The position numbers were made by a program, and so were the translations under genes. Below the pieces are notes generated by a model, which saw nothing but the letters and a program-made list of their open reading frames with translations, was not told where the DNA came from and did no database searches. A stretch of DNA of 22,297 nucleotides from a virus: the IMG/VR virus record IMGVR_UViG_3300047643_000012, positions 1 to 22,297 of that record. One strand, written 5' to 3'. Below are positions 1 to 8,298 of this stretch, piece by piece. The stretch's first letter is position 1. Each line of letters starts with the position of its first letter.

Positions 1-73
1 GCGTAAACATCAGGCCCGCGATCAGCATGGCCGCGAAGATAACGCCAAACTTTCCAAGAATATTTCTTTTCAT
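1..73 (-). CDS. Small protein with N-terminal hydrophobic segment, 3' end outside window
   Basis: Only the first 24 codons are visible, running off the left edge. The protein starts MKRNILGKFG and continues into a hydrophobic stretch (VIFAAMLIAGLMF), which looks like a signal peptide or membrane anchor. A strong Shine-Dalgarno GAGGAGGAA lies 7-8 bases before the ATG. It is the first gene after the capsid gene, on the same strand, so it probably belongs to the late head/tail operon. No family can be named from this fragment. Confidence 0.6.
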   Translation of the reverse strand, partial: MKRNILGKFGVIFAAMLIAGLMFT

Positions 74-111
74 TTTAAAAATTCCTCCTCAATCGAGAAT
101 GTTTTTTAATC

Positions 112-133
112 GGCGGGCGACGGTTCGCCCGCC
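112..133. other. Perfect 9-bp GC-rich hairpin between capsid gene and next ORF
   Basis: GGCGGGCGA (112-120) and TCGCCCGCC (125-133) are exact reverse complements around a 4-base loop. On the plus strand a TTTTTT run follows at 136-141, so it would be a good terminator for plus-strand transcripts. On the minus strand, where the genes lie, it is followed by GATTAAAAAA, so it may instead be an mRNA processing or stabilising hairpin after the abundant capsid message. Confidence 0.6.
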
Positions 134-145
134 CTGTTTTTTGTC

Positions 146-180
146 ATTGCGAGGCGTCTGTGCAGACGCCGTGGCAATCT
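146..180. repeat. Dispersed palindromic element, copy 1 (ATTGCGAG...CGTGGCAATCT)
   Basis: ATTGCGAG (146-153) and CGTGGCAATCT (170-180) flank a perfect inner stem, GGCGTCTG (153-160) with CAGACGCC (163-170). A second copy with the same ends but a different inner stem lies at 20190-20223. The element sits just after the capsid stop codon. It looks like a REP/MITE-type intergenic palindrome. Confidence 0.6.
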
Positions 181-183
181 TTT

Positions 184-2715
184 TTACACGCTGGCTTTAT
201 AACCGGTGCGGAAGTCGATTACCGCGCCCGCGTATTCATGGCGAATCTTGTGGCGGATTTTGTCGGCCACGAAAACCTGTTCGCTCTGCGGCATGTCGGC
301 CACAAACAACTCCGGATCCTCGCGCCCGTTCAGATAACCCATTTCCACCATGTCGCAGATGTTGGGCGGAAGCAATAGGCCCCAATCATTGGCATCGGTG
401 AAGAGAGGACAAATAACCGGATTGACTTTGCCCTTTAAGGGATTGGACACTTTTGTCGTCAGGTCATTGCTGGAATAATAGAAATCGTCATTGGCGACTT
501 TATTGATCAGTTCCATGATGTCGATCGGGCCGACCAGATTCGGTTTAACGCTCGGGTCTGAAAGCAGGCCGATGCGCTCGCCGGAATCCTTTTCCGTCAT
601 GCTGCCGAGAGCCTTGTAAGCTGTCAGAGCGGTGGAAAATGTTAATGCCGCAGTTCCCAGGTTGAGATGAGCGCCCGCGCCGGTGAACCAGGCCGTGCCG
701 TCCGAACAATTGGCGTTGTTGATGAACATATTCCAGACATACTTCGCGTGGGTGCGCCGTGCAGCGCGACCCAGACCGTCAATCAATCTCTGGATGATAC
801 TGATATCATCGTTGATGATGGTCTTGCGGGTAATGGTCAGGATATTACCCTTCTGTCCGATGGCATAACTGGACTCTTCATCCGTCACACCGGCAATTTC
901 TTTATAATCTCCGCTTTCCGGATCCACATCGGCAAGATCGGAGAAACCGCCGACAAGAACCGCTTCCTGAGTACGGAAATCCTTGACCGGTTTTTTAACC
1001 GAGATCAGCAACTCTTCCAGATAGGCGATGGCTTTATAAACCTGAACAAGTCTGCGGCCCAGCGTATTGCCCAGCACATAGGTAAACGTGCCGCTGTTTA
1101 CGTCCATGCTGCCGCGCAGTTCGGACGTCAATGCCTTGCGGTTGAATGTGCCCCTTACTTCCGGATCGCCGGTGAAATAGGTATACATTTCCCTGAGACT
1201 GGAGAAAGCGGGCACCTTGTCAAAATCATCATAATCCTGGACGCTCCGGACATCGGCAAAATACGGTTTATGATCCAGCCTGGTTAACTGCGCCAGGCGA
1301 ATCATTTCGTCTTTTTTGAGGCCGAACATCTTGTCTGCCGCCATGCAGGCGCGGTCGAAAGAACCGAGACCGCCGCTGATGGTGCCTGCACCCACCATCG
1401 CAATAGTCTGCGAAGTATTGATCTTGGCCAGATAATCCTTTTCATCGGCGATGGCTTTGTCCAGATCGGCAGACTGGAAAACTCTGCCAACGAACTGGCC
1501 TTTGATGCGTTCCACGGATACGGCAGGCAGACCCAGATCGGCATCAGCCAGTTTCTTGTCGAGCGACATTTCGCAACGCATAGTGGCGAGCTCGTCTTTG
1601 GTGACAAGTTTATCCTTGTCGATTCCGTCGCCTGCAGGCGGTTCCATCGCCATGCGGGCCAACGCTTCAATGTCCTGATTGGTCAGGGTAGCCTCATCCT
1701 TCCCCGTCAGGAGGTCGGGTCTTTTCTGCTTAATAATTGCTAAAAGCTGTTTCATAGAATTATCCTCCTCGTTTTGGGCCAAAGGCAAGCCTGCCACTGC
1801 CCTGATAAATTTTCCGCCTGCGGCGGGTCTGCTTACGACATCGAGCGAATCCGCCCGATTGAAGCCATCAATTCTTATTACCGGTTTTCCGTCAATTTGC
1901 GTCTGGACTCCGCGAATTTTCGCGTCCCAGGATAAACCATAAACGTTTCTTCCCTGACTCATGGCTGCCAGCATATTTTTGCCCATCCATTTGGCGCTAT
2001 CCAGAAAATGAACAATGCCCATCAACCCCCGTCCGGCTGCATATTTTACATTGTCAAGCCAGCCCACTTTATTTTTAACCAGGAGGGACTTGAGATCAAA
2101 CAGAGGACTCGGAACATGCGTCGCGCCGGTCGGCAATTCATAGAGATTAACATCGAGACCTTCAAACGCAGCGGCAGTATCAGCGCGGCTAAGCATGTCT
2201 TCAGGCATGTAAAAGCCGTTCTTCGTAAATTTGGGTTCGCAGACAATGACATCCCATTCCGTTCCCTCCGGATTTTTGGCCTGTGCCATTCTTACGACCA
2301 GAGAACATTCATCTATGCTAATATGCTCATCCAGCGAGAGACCCATTGCGGCGGCTTGCGCTTCCGACCATGTCTGAATCACTTCCACGGACGTATCTCC
2401 CAGGGTGACTTTGCCGTCCATGATCGACCATGCGATCTTGTAATGATGGGCTTCCAGTTCGTAAATCAGATAGGCAGGATAGACCTCTTCGATATATGCG
2501 GATGATTCTATAAGATCAGAACTTGCCTGTGTTTTATCAAATCTTGCGTGAATTGCCTGTCTCAGCAGGTCTTCGATATCATCCATGCTTAAATCCGCCG
2601 CCATGCGGGCCAGCGTTTCTATTTCCTGATCGGAAAGTTTGTCCGGATCCTTGCCTTCCAATAGAGCGGGTTTTTTTATCCTGATCAGGTCGAGTTGCTT
2701 TTGTCTCTTTTTCAT
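184..2715 (-). CDS. Prohead protease fused to major capsid protein
   Basis: One uninterrupted frame of 843 residues (ATG at 2715 behind AAAGGTG; a GTG at 2724 is an alternative start). Residues about 55-320 resemble a phage prohead maturation protease: the block KNGFYMPEDML, then VGWLDNVKY, then GLSWDAK with the likely catalytic serine, then VVSRPAAGGK, the usual end of this family. From about 321 onward is a Mu gpT-like major capsid protein, with ITRKTIINDDIS and a C-terminal IRHEYAGAVIDFRTGY, forming the icosahedral shell. Mu encodes the protease/scaffold (I/Z) and capsid (T) as separate genes. Here no stop codon separates them, but a strong internal start at 1755 would give capsid alone (523 residues). 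A roughly 32-residue module near the N-terminus of the protease recurs at the N-terminus of the capsid half. Domain assignments are by family resemblance. Confidence 0.85.
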   Translation of the reverse strand: MKKRQKQLDLIRIKKPALLEGKDPDKLSDQEIETLARMAADLSMDDIEDLLRQAIHARFDKTQASSDLIESSAYIEEVYPAYLIYELEAHHYKIAWSIMDGKVTLGDTSVEVIQTWSEAQAAAMGLSLDEHISIDECSLVVRMAQAKNPEGTEWDVIVCEPKFTKNGFYMPEDMLSRADTAAAFEGLDVNLYELPTGATHVPSPLFDLKSLLVKNKVGWLDNVKYAAGRGLMGIVHFLDSAKWMGKNMLAAMSQGRNVYGLSWDAKIRGVQTQIDGKPVIRIDGFNRADSLDVVSRPAAGGKFIRAVAGLPLAQNEEDNSMKQLLAIIKQKRPDLLTGKDEATLTNQDIEALARMAMEPPAGDGIDKDKLVTKDELATMRCEMSLDKKLADADLGLPAVSVERIKGQFVGRVFQSADLDKAIADEKDYLAKINTSQTIAMVGAGTISGGLGSFDRACMAADKMFGLKKDEMIRLAQLTRLDHKPYFADVRSVQDYDDFDKVPAFSSLREMYTYFTGDPEVRGTFNRKALTSELRGSMDVNSGTFTYVLGNTLGRRLVQVYKAIAYLEELLISVKKPVKDFRTQEAVLVGGFSDLADVDPESGDYKEIAGVTDEESSYAIGQKGNILTITRKTIINDDISIIQRLIDGLGRAARRTHAKYVWNMFINNANCSDGTAWFTGAGAHLNLGTAALTFSTALTAYKALGSMTEKDSGERIGLLSDPSVKPNLVGPIDIMELINKVANDDFYYSSNDLTTKVSNPLKGKVNPVICPLFTDANDWGLLLPPNICDMVEMGYLNGREDPELFVADMPQSEQVFVADKIRHKIRHEYAGAVIDFRTGYKASV
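1753..1770 (-). promoter_or_regulatory. Internal ribosome-binding site and ATG for the capsid part
   Basis: On the minus strand GAGGAGGATAATTCTATG places a near-perfect Shine-Dalgarno 7-8 bases before an in-frame ATG at 1755. The encoded start MKQLLAIIKQ is the natural beginning of a separate capsid gene. This predicts a 523-residue capsid protein (184-1755) made in excess over the fusion. Confidence 0.75.
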
Positions 2716-2757
2716 TGTCTTCACCTTTCACCCTTTACAATTCACAGGGATTTATTT

Positions 2758-3006
2758 TCATGCCCCGGTAATGGGTTTTTTCTTCGGTGCCTTATTAACG
2801 CCGGTGATAGCGACAATGCTCAACTTTTCCGGTTTATCGCCATCCTTGAACCGTACTTTTGATCCGCCAATGGTTACAATAACCGCTTCGCCGGTTACTT
2901 CATCGTAGCGGCTTCCCGCTACAAATTTTGAATCGATGCCGAAAGCATCACATGCCGTTGCAATTAATTTGTCTCCGATTGCGTTTCCATCATTTTTGGG
3001 TGGCAT
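2758..3006 (-). CDS. Conserved small phage protein of unknown function
   Basis: An 82-residue protein starting MPPKNDGNAI, preceded by a strong TAGGAGGAAATGAACA ribosome site. The middle reads as short beta-strands (EAVIVTIGGSKVRFKDG), and the end is lysine-rich (APKKKPITGA). It lies between the MuF-type head morphogenesis gene and the protease-capsid gene, so a role in head assembly or decoration is likely by position only. I do not recognise the family. Confidence 0.7.
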   Translation of the reverse strand: MPPKNDGNAIGDKLIATACDAFGIDSKFVAGSRYDEVTGEAVIVTIGGSKVRFKDGDKPEKLSIVAITGVNKAPKKKPITGA

Positions 3007-3049
3007 TGTTCATTTCCTCCTAAAGTTATTTTATTGTTAATTAAAAATA

Positions 3050-3874
3050 TCAGGCTGCTGCCTGTTCTAAATCACTCCAGCTATCCATAAACGGCACGGT
3101 GAAACATGAGCAATTAAGTATATTGCCCAGGGATCCTGCCGGATCGCGCGGATACATCAACTCCTCACCGCCGACATTAAACGGTTTATCCACGTCGCGC
3201 GTTTGATTCTCTGCCGCCAGATGCGGCAATCTCGGAATCTTTGAGTTTCCGTGTTTCCATTGTTTCTTTAATCCCGGTACCACCTTCATTGCCGCTTCCA
3301 TGCGTTCTTGACTGGCTCTCTCTAAAATCGTTCCGCATTCCTGCCGTGTGATCATTTCCGCCCGCGCCGCGATGGAAGAAAATATCCCCTTGTCGTTTAA
3401 ATTATTTCCCACTGCCTGCATGACTTCAAAAGGCGTTTTCTTCCCGATCAATCCCGCTGCAAATTCGCTGTAGATTTTGTTCGTCGCGTCCGCGCCCAGG
3501 GAATCAATCAGGTGCTTTGAATAATTCTGCATCGCGCCGAAGATAGTGGTATCAATCGCCGGGATCGCCGCCATGATGCCGACCGTCCGCAGCGGATCAT
3601 CGATCATCTGTTGGCCGAAGTTCCAGAACAGTGATTGATCCCGATTTAATTCGATGCCGTATTTTGAAGCAAATTCCTGCATTGCTCTTTCGATTGCTGT
3701 CTTTAATTGCGGCAAGTGATAGAGCTGCCAGTCAGTCGTCCCGACAGTAGCGGCCACTTCCTTGCGCGCCCGGTCTAAAAACTGGACAGCCTTGACAACC
3801 TGGTCATCGGTCATCTGTTCGGCCTCAGCGATTAATTCGGCCACTTTTTTATCGAACTTAGTTTGTAGGGACAT
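3050..3874 (-). CDS. Head morphogenesis protein, MuF/SPP1 gp7-like
   Basis: Minor head protein of 274 residues. The ATG at 3874 (MSLQTKFDKK) is chosen because AGGGGATACGA precedes it; the frame is open 12 codons further up, into the portal gene. The C-terminal third carries the MuF-type signature: RAEMITRQECGTILERA, a W-x-H-x-N segment, then YPRDPAGSLGNILNCSCFT, matching the family's ending with P-D-P and N-C-x-C. Such proteins associate with the portal and are injected or help DNA delivery. It overlaps the end of the portal gene by 17 bases, as expected for translational coupling, in the Mu gp29-gp30 order. Confidence 0.85.
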   Translation of the reverse strand: MSLQTKFDKKVAELIAEAEQMTDDQVVKAVQFLDRARKEVAATVGTTDWQLYHLPQLKTAIERAMQEFASKYGIELNRDQSLFWNFGQQMIDDPLRTVGIMAAIPAIDTTIFGAMQNYSKHLIDSLGADATNKIYSEFAAGLIGKKTPFEVMQAVGNNLNDKGIFSSIAARAEMITRQECGTILERASQERMEAAMKVVPGLKKQWKHGNSKIPRLPHLAAENQTRDVDKPFNVGGEELMYPRDPAGSLGNILNCSCFTVPFMDSWSDLEQAAA

Positions 3875-5339
3875 TCGTATCCCCTGTCTTTTTCTTCGCC
3901 GTTTTAGCAATTCTCAACAGAGCTTCATAATCTGTCGCGTTATCCGGTAACTCTTTTGCTGCGTCAATTTCCGCCTGAGCGTCAATGTCATAACCGAGGT
4001 ATCCGGCAACAAAGCAAAAAAGTTGAATTGCCGTATCGAGACGAATAAATTTATTAGATACGGCGAGAACTAATGCCGTTGTCAGTTGCGGTAGGACATT
4101 GCCCATTTTGGCTACGTCCTTCTTTGATACTTCCGGCATCGTAATCGTAATGGCTGCTTGAGCCTGGGCAGGTGTCAATTTGCTGTGAATTACGGCTTGA
4201 TCAATGACAAACTGAATAACCGTTCGAATCATGTACTTTAGATATTCCTGTCGTTGCTCCAGATCAGAAATTGGTCCCTGCAGTGCCGAATCCGCTTCGG
4301 TTTGATACATTTTACCGCCGCTGCCAAACCAACTATCCGGTCTACCCGCCGCGCCCATGATGAAGGATTTCCCCATCTCAAAACCAGATTTAAAGTCTGT
4401 GGCTTTCAGTTCGGGAGACACGGCTTGCCAGGTAACCTGTTCATTATGCGCCCGCTGGGATCCGGGTTCCGGCGGCGGATTATCCCGCAACCAATCTCTT
4501 ATCTGGTCGGCATTCATTCCCTTGAGCGTAATATCCCAGACAAAATTGAGCATTAACTCCGCCCGTTCCAGATAGTTGTAGCCATAGCGTTCCAGGGAAT
4601 CTATCCAGTCAACCAGCGTCATGAAGTCGGACCGGCCCCGCGCGGCGTTGGGCGGTTTATTGATGGCAAAGAAAAAACAATCTCCGACCAGACGGTCGTA
4701 TGTTTTGGAACTGATGTTATAATCCTTGCGGATGATCGCATATTTATTGCCGGTGCGGCCATTGAGGCCCATCATTTCCACCTGCATAAGCTGTTCAGCA
4801 TTAAGCGGATTCACCCAGATATCTTTAATCAGGGCAGGATCCTCATATTTTAACCGGACATGGCCATTGAATGGATTGACGTCCACCGGCCAGCACTGCT
4901 CACCGAGAATGGATAACCACATCGCTTTATCGGGGAATTTTAAAGCCATGCAATTGTCGGGATCATTCCAAAAATCATCGATCACGGCCTGCACATTATC
5001 ATCGTCTGCACTTACGGTTATCGGGCCGGAGAAAAGAAAACCTTTGTCCAACTGTGCCAGCCGTTTGAACATGGCTGAGGAATCGTACATGAAATATGCA
5101 ATCTCAAACATCCGCTGCTGCTGCACCGGCAATAGATTGCGGGTATAAATGCTTTGGGATGCGAGGCGATAACCTTCATTTTTCGGATCATAATTGACGG
5201 ATATCGGGATATCCATTTTGGCTTTTTTGATTGCCTCTGAGACGGTTGACTTGATTTCTTCAGCCATTATGGCGCGCAGTTCCGTTTCAGTCTTTAATCC
5301 CGGCGCAATTGCTTTTGCTATCGTTTCACGAATATTCAT
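3858..5339 (-). CDS. Phage portal protein
   Basis: A 493-residue protein in the portal position, starting where the large terminase ends (the A of TAA is the A of ATG). The body has the features of DUF935/SPP1-like portals: a central NKPPNAARGRSDF segment, a helical stretch LVDWIDSLERYGYNYLERAE, and a helical C-terminal part. The portal forms the dodecameric DNA gate at one head vertex and docks the terminase. Assignment rests on sequence feel plus strict synteny between terminase and MuF, the same order as Mu gp28-gp29-gp30. Confidence 0.85.
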   Translation of the reverse strand: MNIRETIAKAIAPGLKTETELRAIMAEEIKSTVSEAIKKAKMDIPISVNYDPKNEGYRLASQSIYTRNLLPVQQQRMFEIAYFMYDSSAMFKRLAQLDKGFLFSGPITVSADDDNVQAVIDDFWNDPDNCMALKFPDKAMWLSILGEQCWPVDVNPFNGHVRLKYEDPALIKDIWVNPLNAEQLMQVEMMGLNGRTGNKYAIIRKDYNISSKTYDRLVGDCFFFAINKPPNAARGRSDFMTLVDWIDSLERYGYNYLERAELMLNFVWDITLKGMNADQIRDWLRDNPPPEPGSQRAHNEQVTWQAVSPELKATDFKSGFEMGKSFIMGAAGRPDSWFGSGGKMYQTEADSALQGPISDLEQRQEYLKYMIRTVIQFVIDQAVIHSKLTPAQAQAAITITMPEVSKKDVAKMGNVLPQLTTALVLAVSNKFIRLDTAIQLFCFVAGYLGYDIDAQAEIDAAKELPDNATDYEALLRIAKTAKKKTGDTNVPTN

Positions 5340-6904
5340 TAAGCCGCCCTCTCTGTAATCTTCTGCGAAAACCTTCCGAAAAATCCGCCCTTGTGCTGTG
5401 ATATTCCGCTGCGTCCCATTGGAGATTCATGTTTTGAAGGATTCTGACCAATACAAACGGCGACAACATTACTGGATGCCGCCTGCACGGAAAGAGCCTT
5501 CGCCCAAAAGTGATCCGCGTGGCCGGTTGCTTCAGTCCGTTCCGCGTCAAAGCGAAAATGTTTGGTAGTTGTCGCGTATTTTTTAACGCTGTGCAGGGAG
5601 TTGCGCACCGTGCTGGATGCTGGAAGAACACTGCCATGATCTTCCAGATTCTGTTTTAAACCGACAGCCAGAGTTTCTTTGCTTTCAGGCGTAAAGGAAA
5701 TTCCTTCCACGCGGGAACTTCCGAAAACATCCTGCGCGCTCTCAACCAATTGTGCGCCGATGCCGGTTTCATCAATATCGATTCGTTTCAAAATGTGCAG
5801 AGAAACACCGGCATTGATGTTTGATTGTAACGCCAGCAAGGTATGCAGCACCTGCATCTGGACAAAAAACGGCTGACGCCTTAACTCAATGATGGCGACC
5901 GGATTCAGGACGTTGTTGATTTTCTGGTCCAGCCAGATCACGGAAAGATCGTGCCGACGCCCGATATCCATTCCGGCAAAGAGTTCTCCCAGGAAAGTAA
6001 CATTTTCAAGAATATTCAGGGGGAGGGGAGGAGCAATTTTGGTGCGTTTGTATTCGATATAGTTTGTTTCCGCCGCCTTAATCAGCATACTCACCCATTC
6101 GGGTGATGCGTTTACCTTCACATCTTCGCAGGAGGAAATCATATCATGCGTAAGGAAAGCCGATACTTCATCGGACGGAACGCACATATATTCCTCTTCC
6201 CAAGCATCGTCATCATTAAGCGCGAGCCGCAGATCTTCCGGCTCGCAGGGTTTGCCCTGTTCATCGACCAGTTTAAGACCCATCTCAACGGCCTGGCTTA
6301 TGCTGACGAAATGCTTCGACCAACCGCCCTTATCGCCGACATATTCATAATCCTTGCCGTTGTATCTCTGCAGAGTAGGAGCGCCGAAAAACAACTCATA
6401 GAATTTATTTGTCTTGCCTTTAAAAGTAGATATGACGCGGATTTTATAGCCGCGAGTAACCGTCGGGAAGAGAGCCTTCCAGATTTCCCGGCTGTCTTTG
6501 TGAAGGGCGAATTCATCCAGGATTATATTTGCCGACCAGCCGCGGGCCGTATCCGGATTAGCGGGCAGGCCGATAATTCTGGTCCCATTGGGCAGAATGA
6601 TCTCAAGTTGTTTATATTTTGTGTCCTTATCGACAATAAAATCATATTCCAGTTCCTGAATGGCCATGCCATAGGCACGCGCATGCATGGCGCACTTATT
6701 AATAACTTCCTTCGATTGCCGTTCACCGGCGGAGAGGATCACCCACATAGTCTTATGACTCATGCCGTCGTCAACGGCATCAAGGGCGGCTTCAAATGAT
6801 TTGCCGCCCTGCCGGGTGATAACGCCGATCTTAAACCGGCTCTTATCGTTGACCCAGTTTATCTGGTATTCAGTTAGCGGTACTGCTGGCTGGGACGATC
6901 CCAT
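5339..6904 (-). CDS. Terminase large subunit (Mu gp28-like)
   Basis: A 521-residue DNA packaging motor. The N-terminal ATPase has a Walker A variant RQGGKS (31-36) and a Walker B IILDE (127-131) followed by F-A. The C-terminal RNase H-like nuclease shows three acidic positions, in AGMDIGRRHD (D313), DIDETG (D378) and GHADHFWAKA (D464). ATG at 6904 follows AGAGGAAAT. It overlaps the small-terminase gene by 35 bases and abuts the portal gene. Mu-type phages package by headful from DNA integrated in the host, so this enzyme would cut outside the phage ends. Confidence 0.93.
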   Translation of the reverse strand: MGSSQPAVPLTEYQINWVNDKSRFKIGVITRQGGKSFEAALDAVDDGMSHKTMWVILSAGERQSKEVINKCAMHARAYGMAIQELEYDFIVDKDTKYKQLEIILPNGTRIIGLPANPDTARGWSANIILDEFALHKDSREIWKALFPTVTRGYKIRVISTFKGKTNKFYELFFGAPTLQRYNGKDYEYVGDKGGWSKHFVSISQAVEMGLKLVDEQGKPCEPEDLRLALNDDDAWEEEYMCVPSDEVSAFLTHDMISSCEDVKVNASPEWVSMLIKAAETNYIEYKRTKIAPPLPLNILENVTFLGELFAGMDIGRRHDLSVIWLDQKINNVLNPVAIIELRRQPFFVQMQVLHTLLALQSNINAGVSLHILKRIDIDETGIGAQLVESAQDVFGSSRVEGISFTPESKETLAVGLKQNLEDHGSVLPASSTVRNSLHSVKKYATTTKHFRFDAERTEATGHADHFWAKALSVQAASSNVVAVCIGQNPSKHESPMGRSGISQHKGGFFGRFSQKITERAA

Positions 6905-7409
6905 ATATTTCCTCTCGTATGATCCTCAATGTTTCCGGATCCAGAGACTTCTTGCCTCCGGTGGTTGTCTTATCTTCGATATTTTTCAAAGCTGCAGCGG
7001 CTTTCTTGCGTGTCTCCGCCATCCACTTCTTTTGATCCACGGACGCCTTACTGAGTTTGGCGATCATCACGCCCATCTTCGGCAGATTGTCTGCATTTTC
7101 CGCGTCAGTAAGCGCCTCAAAGGCTTTAGTCTGCACCAGGCGGATCAGGGCTTCATTCATATTGCCTTCATCATCTTTGGCCGCTTCGGCCACGGCGCGG
7201 GCCTGTTCTGTGGCCAATGCGATCGCAGCCAGTCGCTCTTCAAAATCCTGGCCATAACGATGGAGCGATGAGCGCGATATGTTAAATCCATTTGTTTGCA
7301 ACCATTCAGCCAAAGCGCCGTAGTCGCAGAATTTACCTGCGACCAGTTTCTGATTTAACTCAGCCAGAATATTTTCGGGCAGTGTTATGACTTTTGAACG
7401 TTGCGGCAT
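6870..7409 (-). CDS. DUF3486 protein, small terminase (Mu gp27-like)
   Basis: A 179-residue protein starting MPQRSKVITLPENI at 7409, behind GGTGACAAT. The frame is open 20 codons upstream, but the family normally begins with this P-x-R-S-K motif. The N-terminal half has the DUF3486 pattern L-A-E-W-L-Q-x-N-G-F-x-I-S-R-S-S-L-H-R-Y-G (an HTH), followed by a long helical, alanine-rich region and a basic tail. It recognises phage DNA for packaging and partners the large terminase encoded next. Its start sits 3 bases from the stop of the preceding gene. Confidence 0.88.
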   Translation of the reverse strand: MPQRSKVITLPENILAELNQKLVAGKFCDYGALAEWLQTNGFNISRSSLHRYGQDFEERLAAIALATEQARAVAEAAKDDEGNMNEALIRLVQTKAFEALTDAENADNLPKMGVMIAKLSKASVDQKKWMAETRKKAAAALKNIEDKTTTGGKKSLDPETLRIIREEIYGIVPASSTAN

Positions 7410-7413
7410 ATTG

Positions 7414-7719
7414 TCACCATTTTTTCGGGCGTGCGATGCCCGGATAACATTCGACAGAATATTCAACAAAATCTATGCCGTGATTGTTAATCTTGGCGAA
7501 CCATACAGGACGGTTTTTTTCGACACTGATGAGTTTTCGTTCAGTGAGATAATCAAGTTGGTTGCGTGCTTCCAGTTCGGTAACTCCAGGAATAATCGAA
7601 TCTACCGCAGTGCGGATAATAATTTCTGAAGTGCCTACCGGCTGTGCTGCATAAAGCGCGCGCAGAATGAGCCACCGTAATTCTTCACGTCGCGCTTTTT
7701 CCATATCCATTAAAGTCAT
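7414..7719 (-). CDS. Winged-helix protein, Mu gp26-like
   Basis: A 101-residue protein, ATG at 7719 behind AGGAGAGTGACCG. The pattern LRWLILRALYAAQPVGTSE, then a helix, LDYLTERKLI and RPVWFAKINNHGIDFVE is a winged-helix fold of the kind encoded just before DUF3486 in many Mu-like phages. The role is unknown; proximity to the terminase pair suggests packaging or late regulation. Confidence 0.75.
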   Translation of the reverse strand: MTLMDMEKARREELRWLILRALYAAQPVGTSEIIIRTAVDSIIPGVTELEARNQLDYLTERKLISVEKNRPVWFAKINNHGIDFVEYSVECYPGIARPKKW

Positions 7720-7722
7720 CGG

Positions 7723-8052
7723 TCACTCTCCTGATGGTGAAGGAAATTTTTTATCAATAAGGTCTCTTAATTTATCCAGTTTGTCGTTTATTCCGACATC
7801 GAAACGGATGAAATCCTCTCTGCGTACATACTTTTCCGGTAAATCTGCTTTCAATTGCATCAGGTCTTTTTCAACTTTGCGGCACTCTTCGGAAATATCA
7901 CCGACGCCGGATATTTTTGCGGTCAGTTCCTCTTTTAAAGAGTTCATCACACGGGAAAGCATGATTTGAAAAACAGTGACAAGAAGCGCGCCCCAGATAC
8001 CCATCACCGTTATCATTGCAATGAATAATTGCATGTGATCTATTTCGTTCAA
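7723..8052 (-). CDS. DUF2730-like membrane protein, Mu gp25-like
   Basis: About 109 residues from a TTG at 8052 that overlaps the previous stop (TTGA) and follows GAGGAGAAATGGACA; an ATG at 8034 and a GTG at 8091 are alternatives. One N-terminal membrane segment (LFIAMITVMGIWGALLVTVF) is followed by a charged helical/coiled-coil region and LPEKYVRREDFIRF, the typical ending block of the DUF2730 group. In Mu-like phages this gene stands immediately before the gp26-gp27-gp28 packaging genes, as here. Function is not known. Confidence 0.75.
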   Translation of the reverse strand: MNEIDHMQLFIAMITVMGIWGALLVTVFQIMLSRVMNSLKEELTAKISGVGDISEECRKVEKDLMQLKADLPEKYVRREDFIRFDVGINDKLDKLRDLIDKKFPSPSGE

Positions 8053-8297
8053 ATGTCCATTTCTCCTCTCTTTTCTTTCCGTGTCTGGCACTCTATGCAG
8101 CGTCTGGCTGCTGGATTTGCCTTCAGCCTATTGGCCGGAATCGTTTTGCCGCAATCTTCACATTCTCTGTTTGTCGTTGCGGGAATGTAGGGCGTGTTCC
8201 CCGAACGCGCCGAATTCCGACCGGCAAAATGTTTATCGAGCGCGTTCTGTCGAAAAATCTGATCATATTCCTGCGCCTTGTCGATACTGTCGCCCAT
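8049..8297 (-). CDS. TraR/DksA-type C4 zinc-finger protein
   Basis: An 82-residue protein. The C-terminal half has a four-cysteine finger, CEDCGKTIPANRLKANP then RRCIECQ, the arrangement of phage TraR/DksA-like proteins. Full-length TraR/DksA proteins act on RNA polymerase through the secondary channel; acidic residues in the N-terminal helix (MGDSIDKAQEYDQ) would be needed for that. It sits between the lysis-type membrane proteins and the packaging genes, as in several Mu-like phages. It could tune host or phage transcription late in infection, which is inference. Confidence 0.85.
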   Translation of the reverse strand: MGDSIDKAQEYDQIFRQNALDKHFAGRNSARSGNTPYIPATTNRECEDCGKTIPANRLKANPAARRCIECQTRKEKRGEMDI

Positions 8298-8298
8298 G

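Noticed and set aside
667-1287. Long plus-strand open frame antisense to the capsid gene
   Set aside because: Mirror of a real coding region in another frame; no ribosome site and composition unlike a protein.
2008-2505. Plus-strand open frame of 165 codons
   Set aside because: Antisense to the protease domain, which has clear family motifs; no start signal.
6146-6799. Plus-strand open frame of 217 codons
   Set aside because: Antisense to the ATPase domain of the large terminase, which carries Walker motifs; no independent support.
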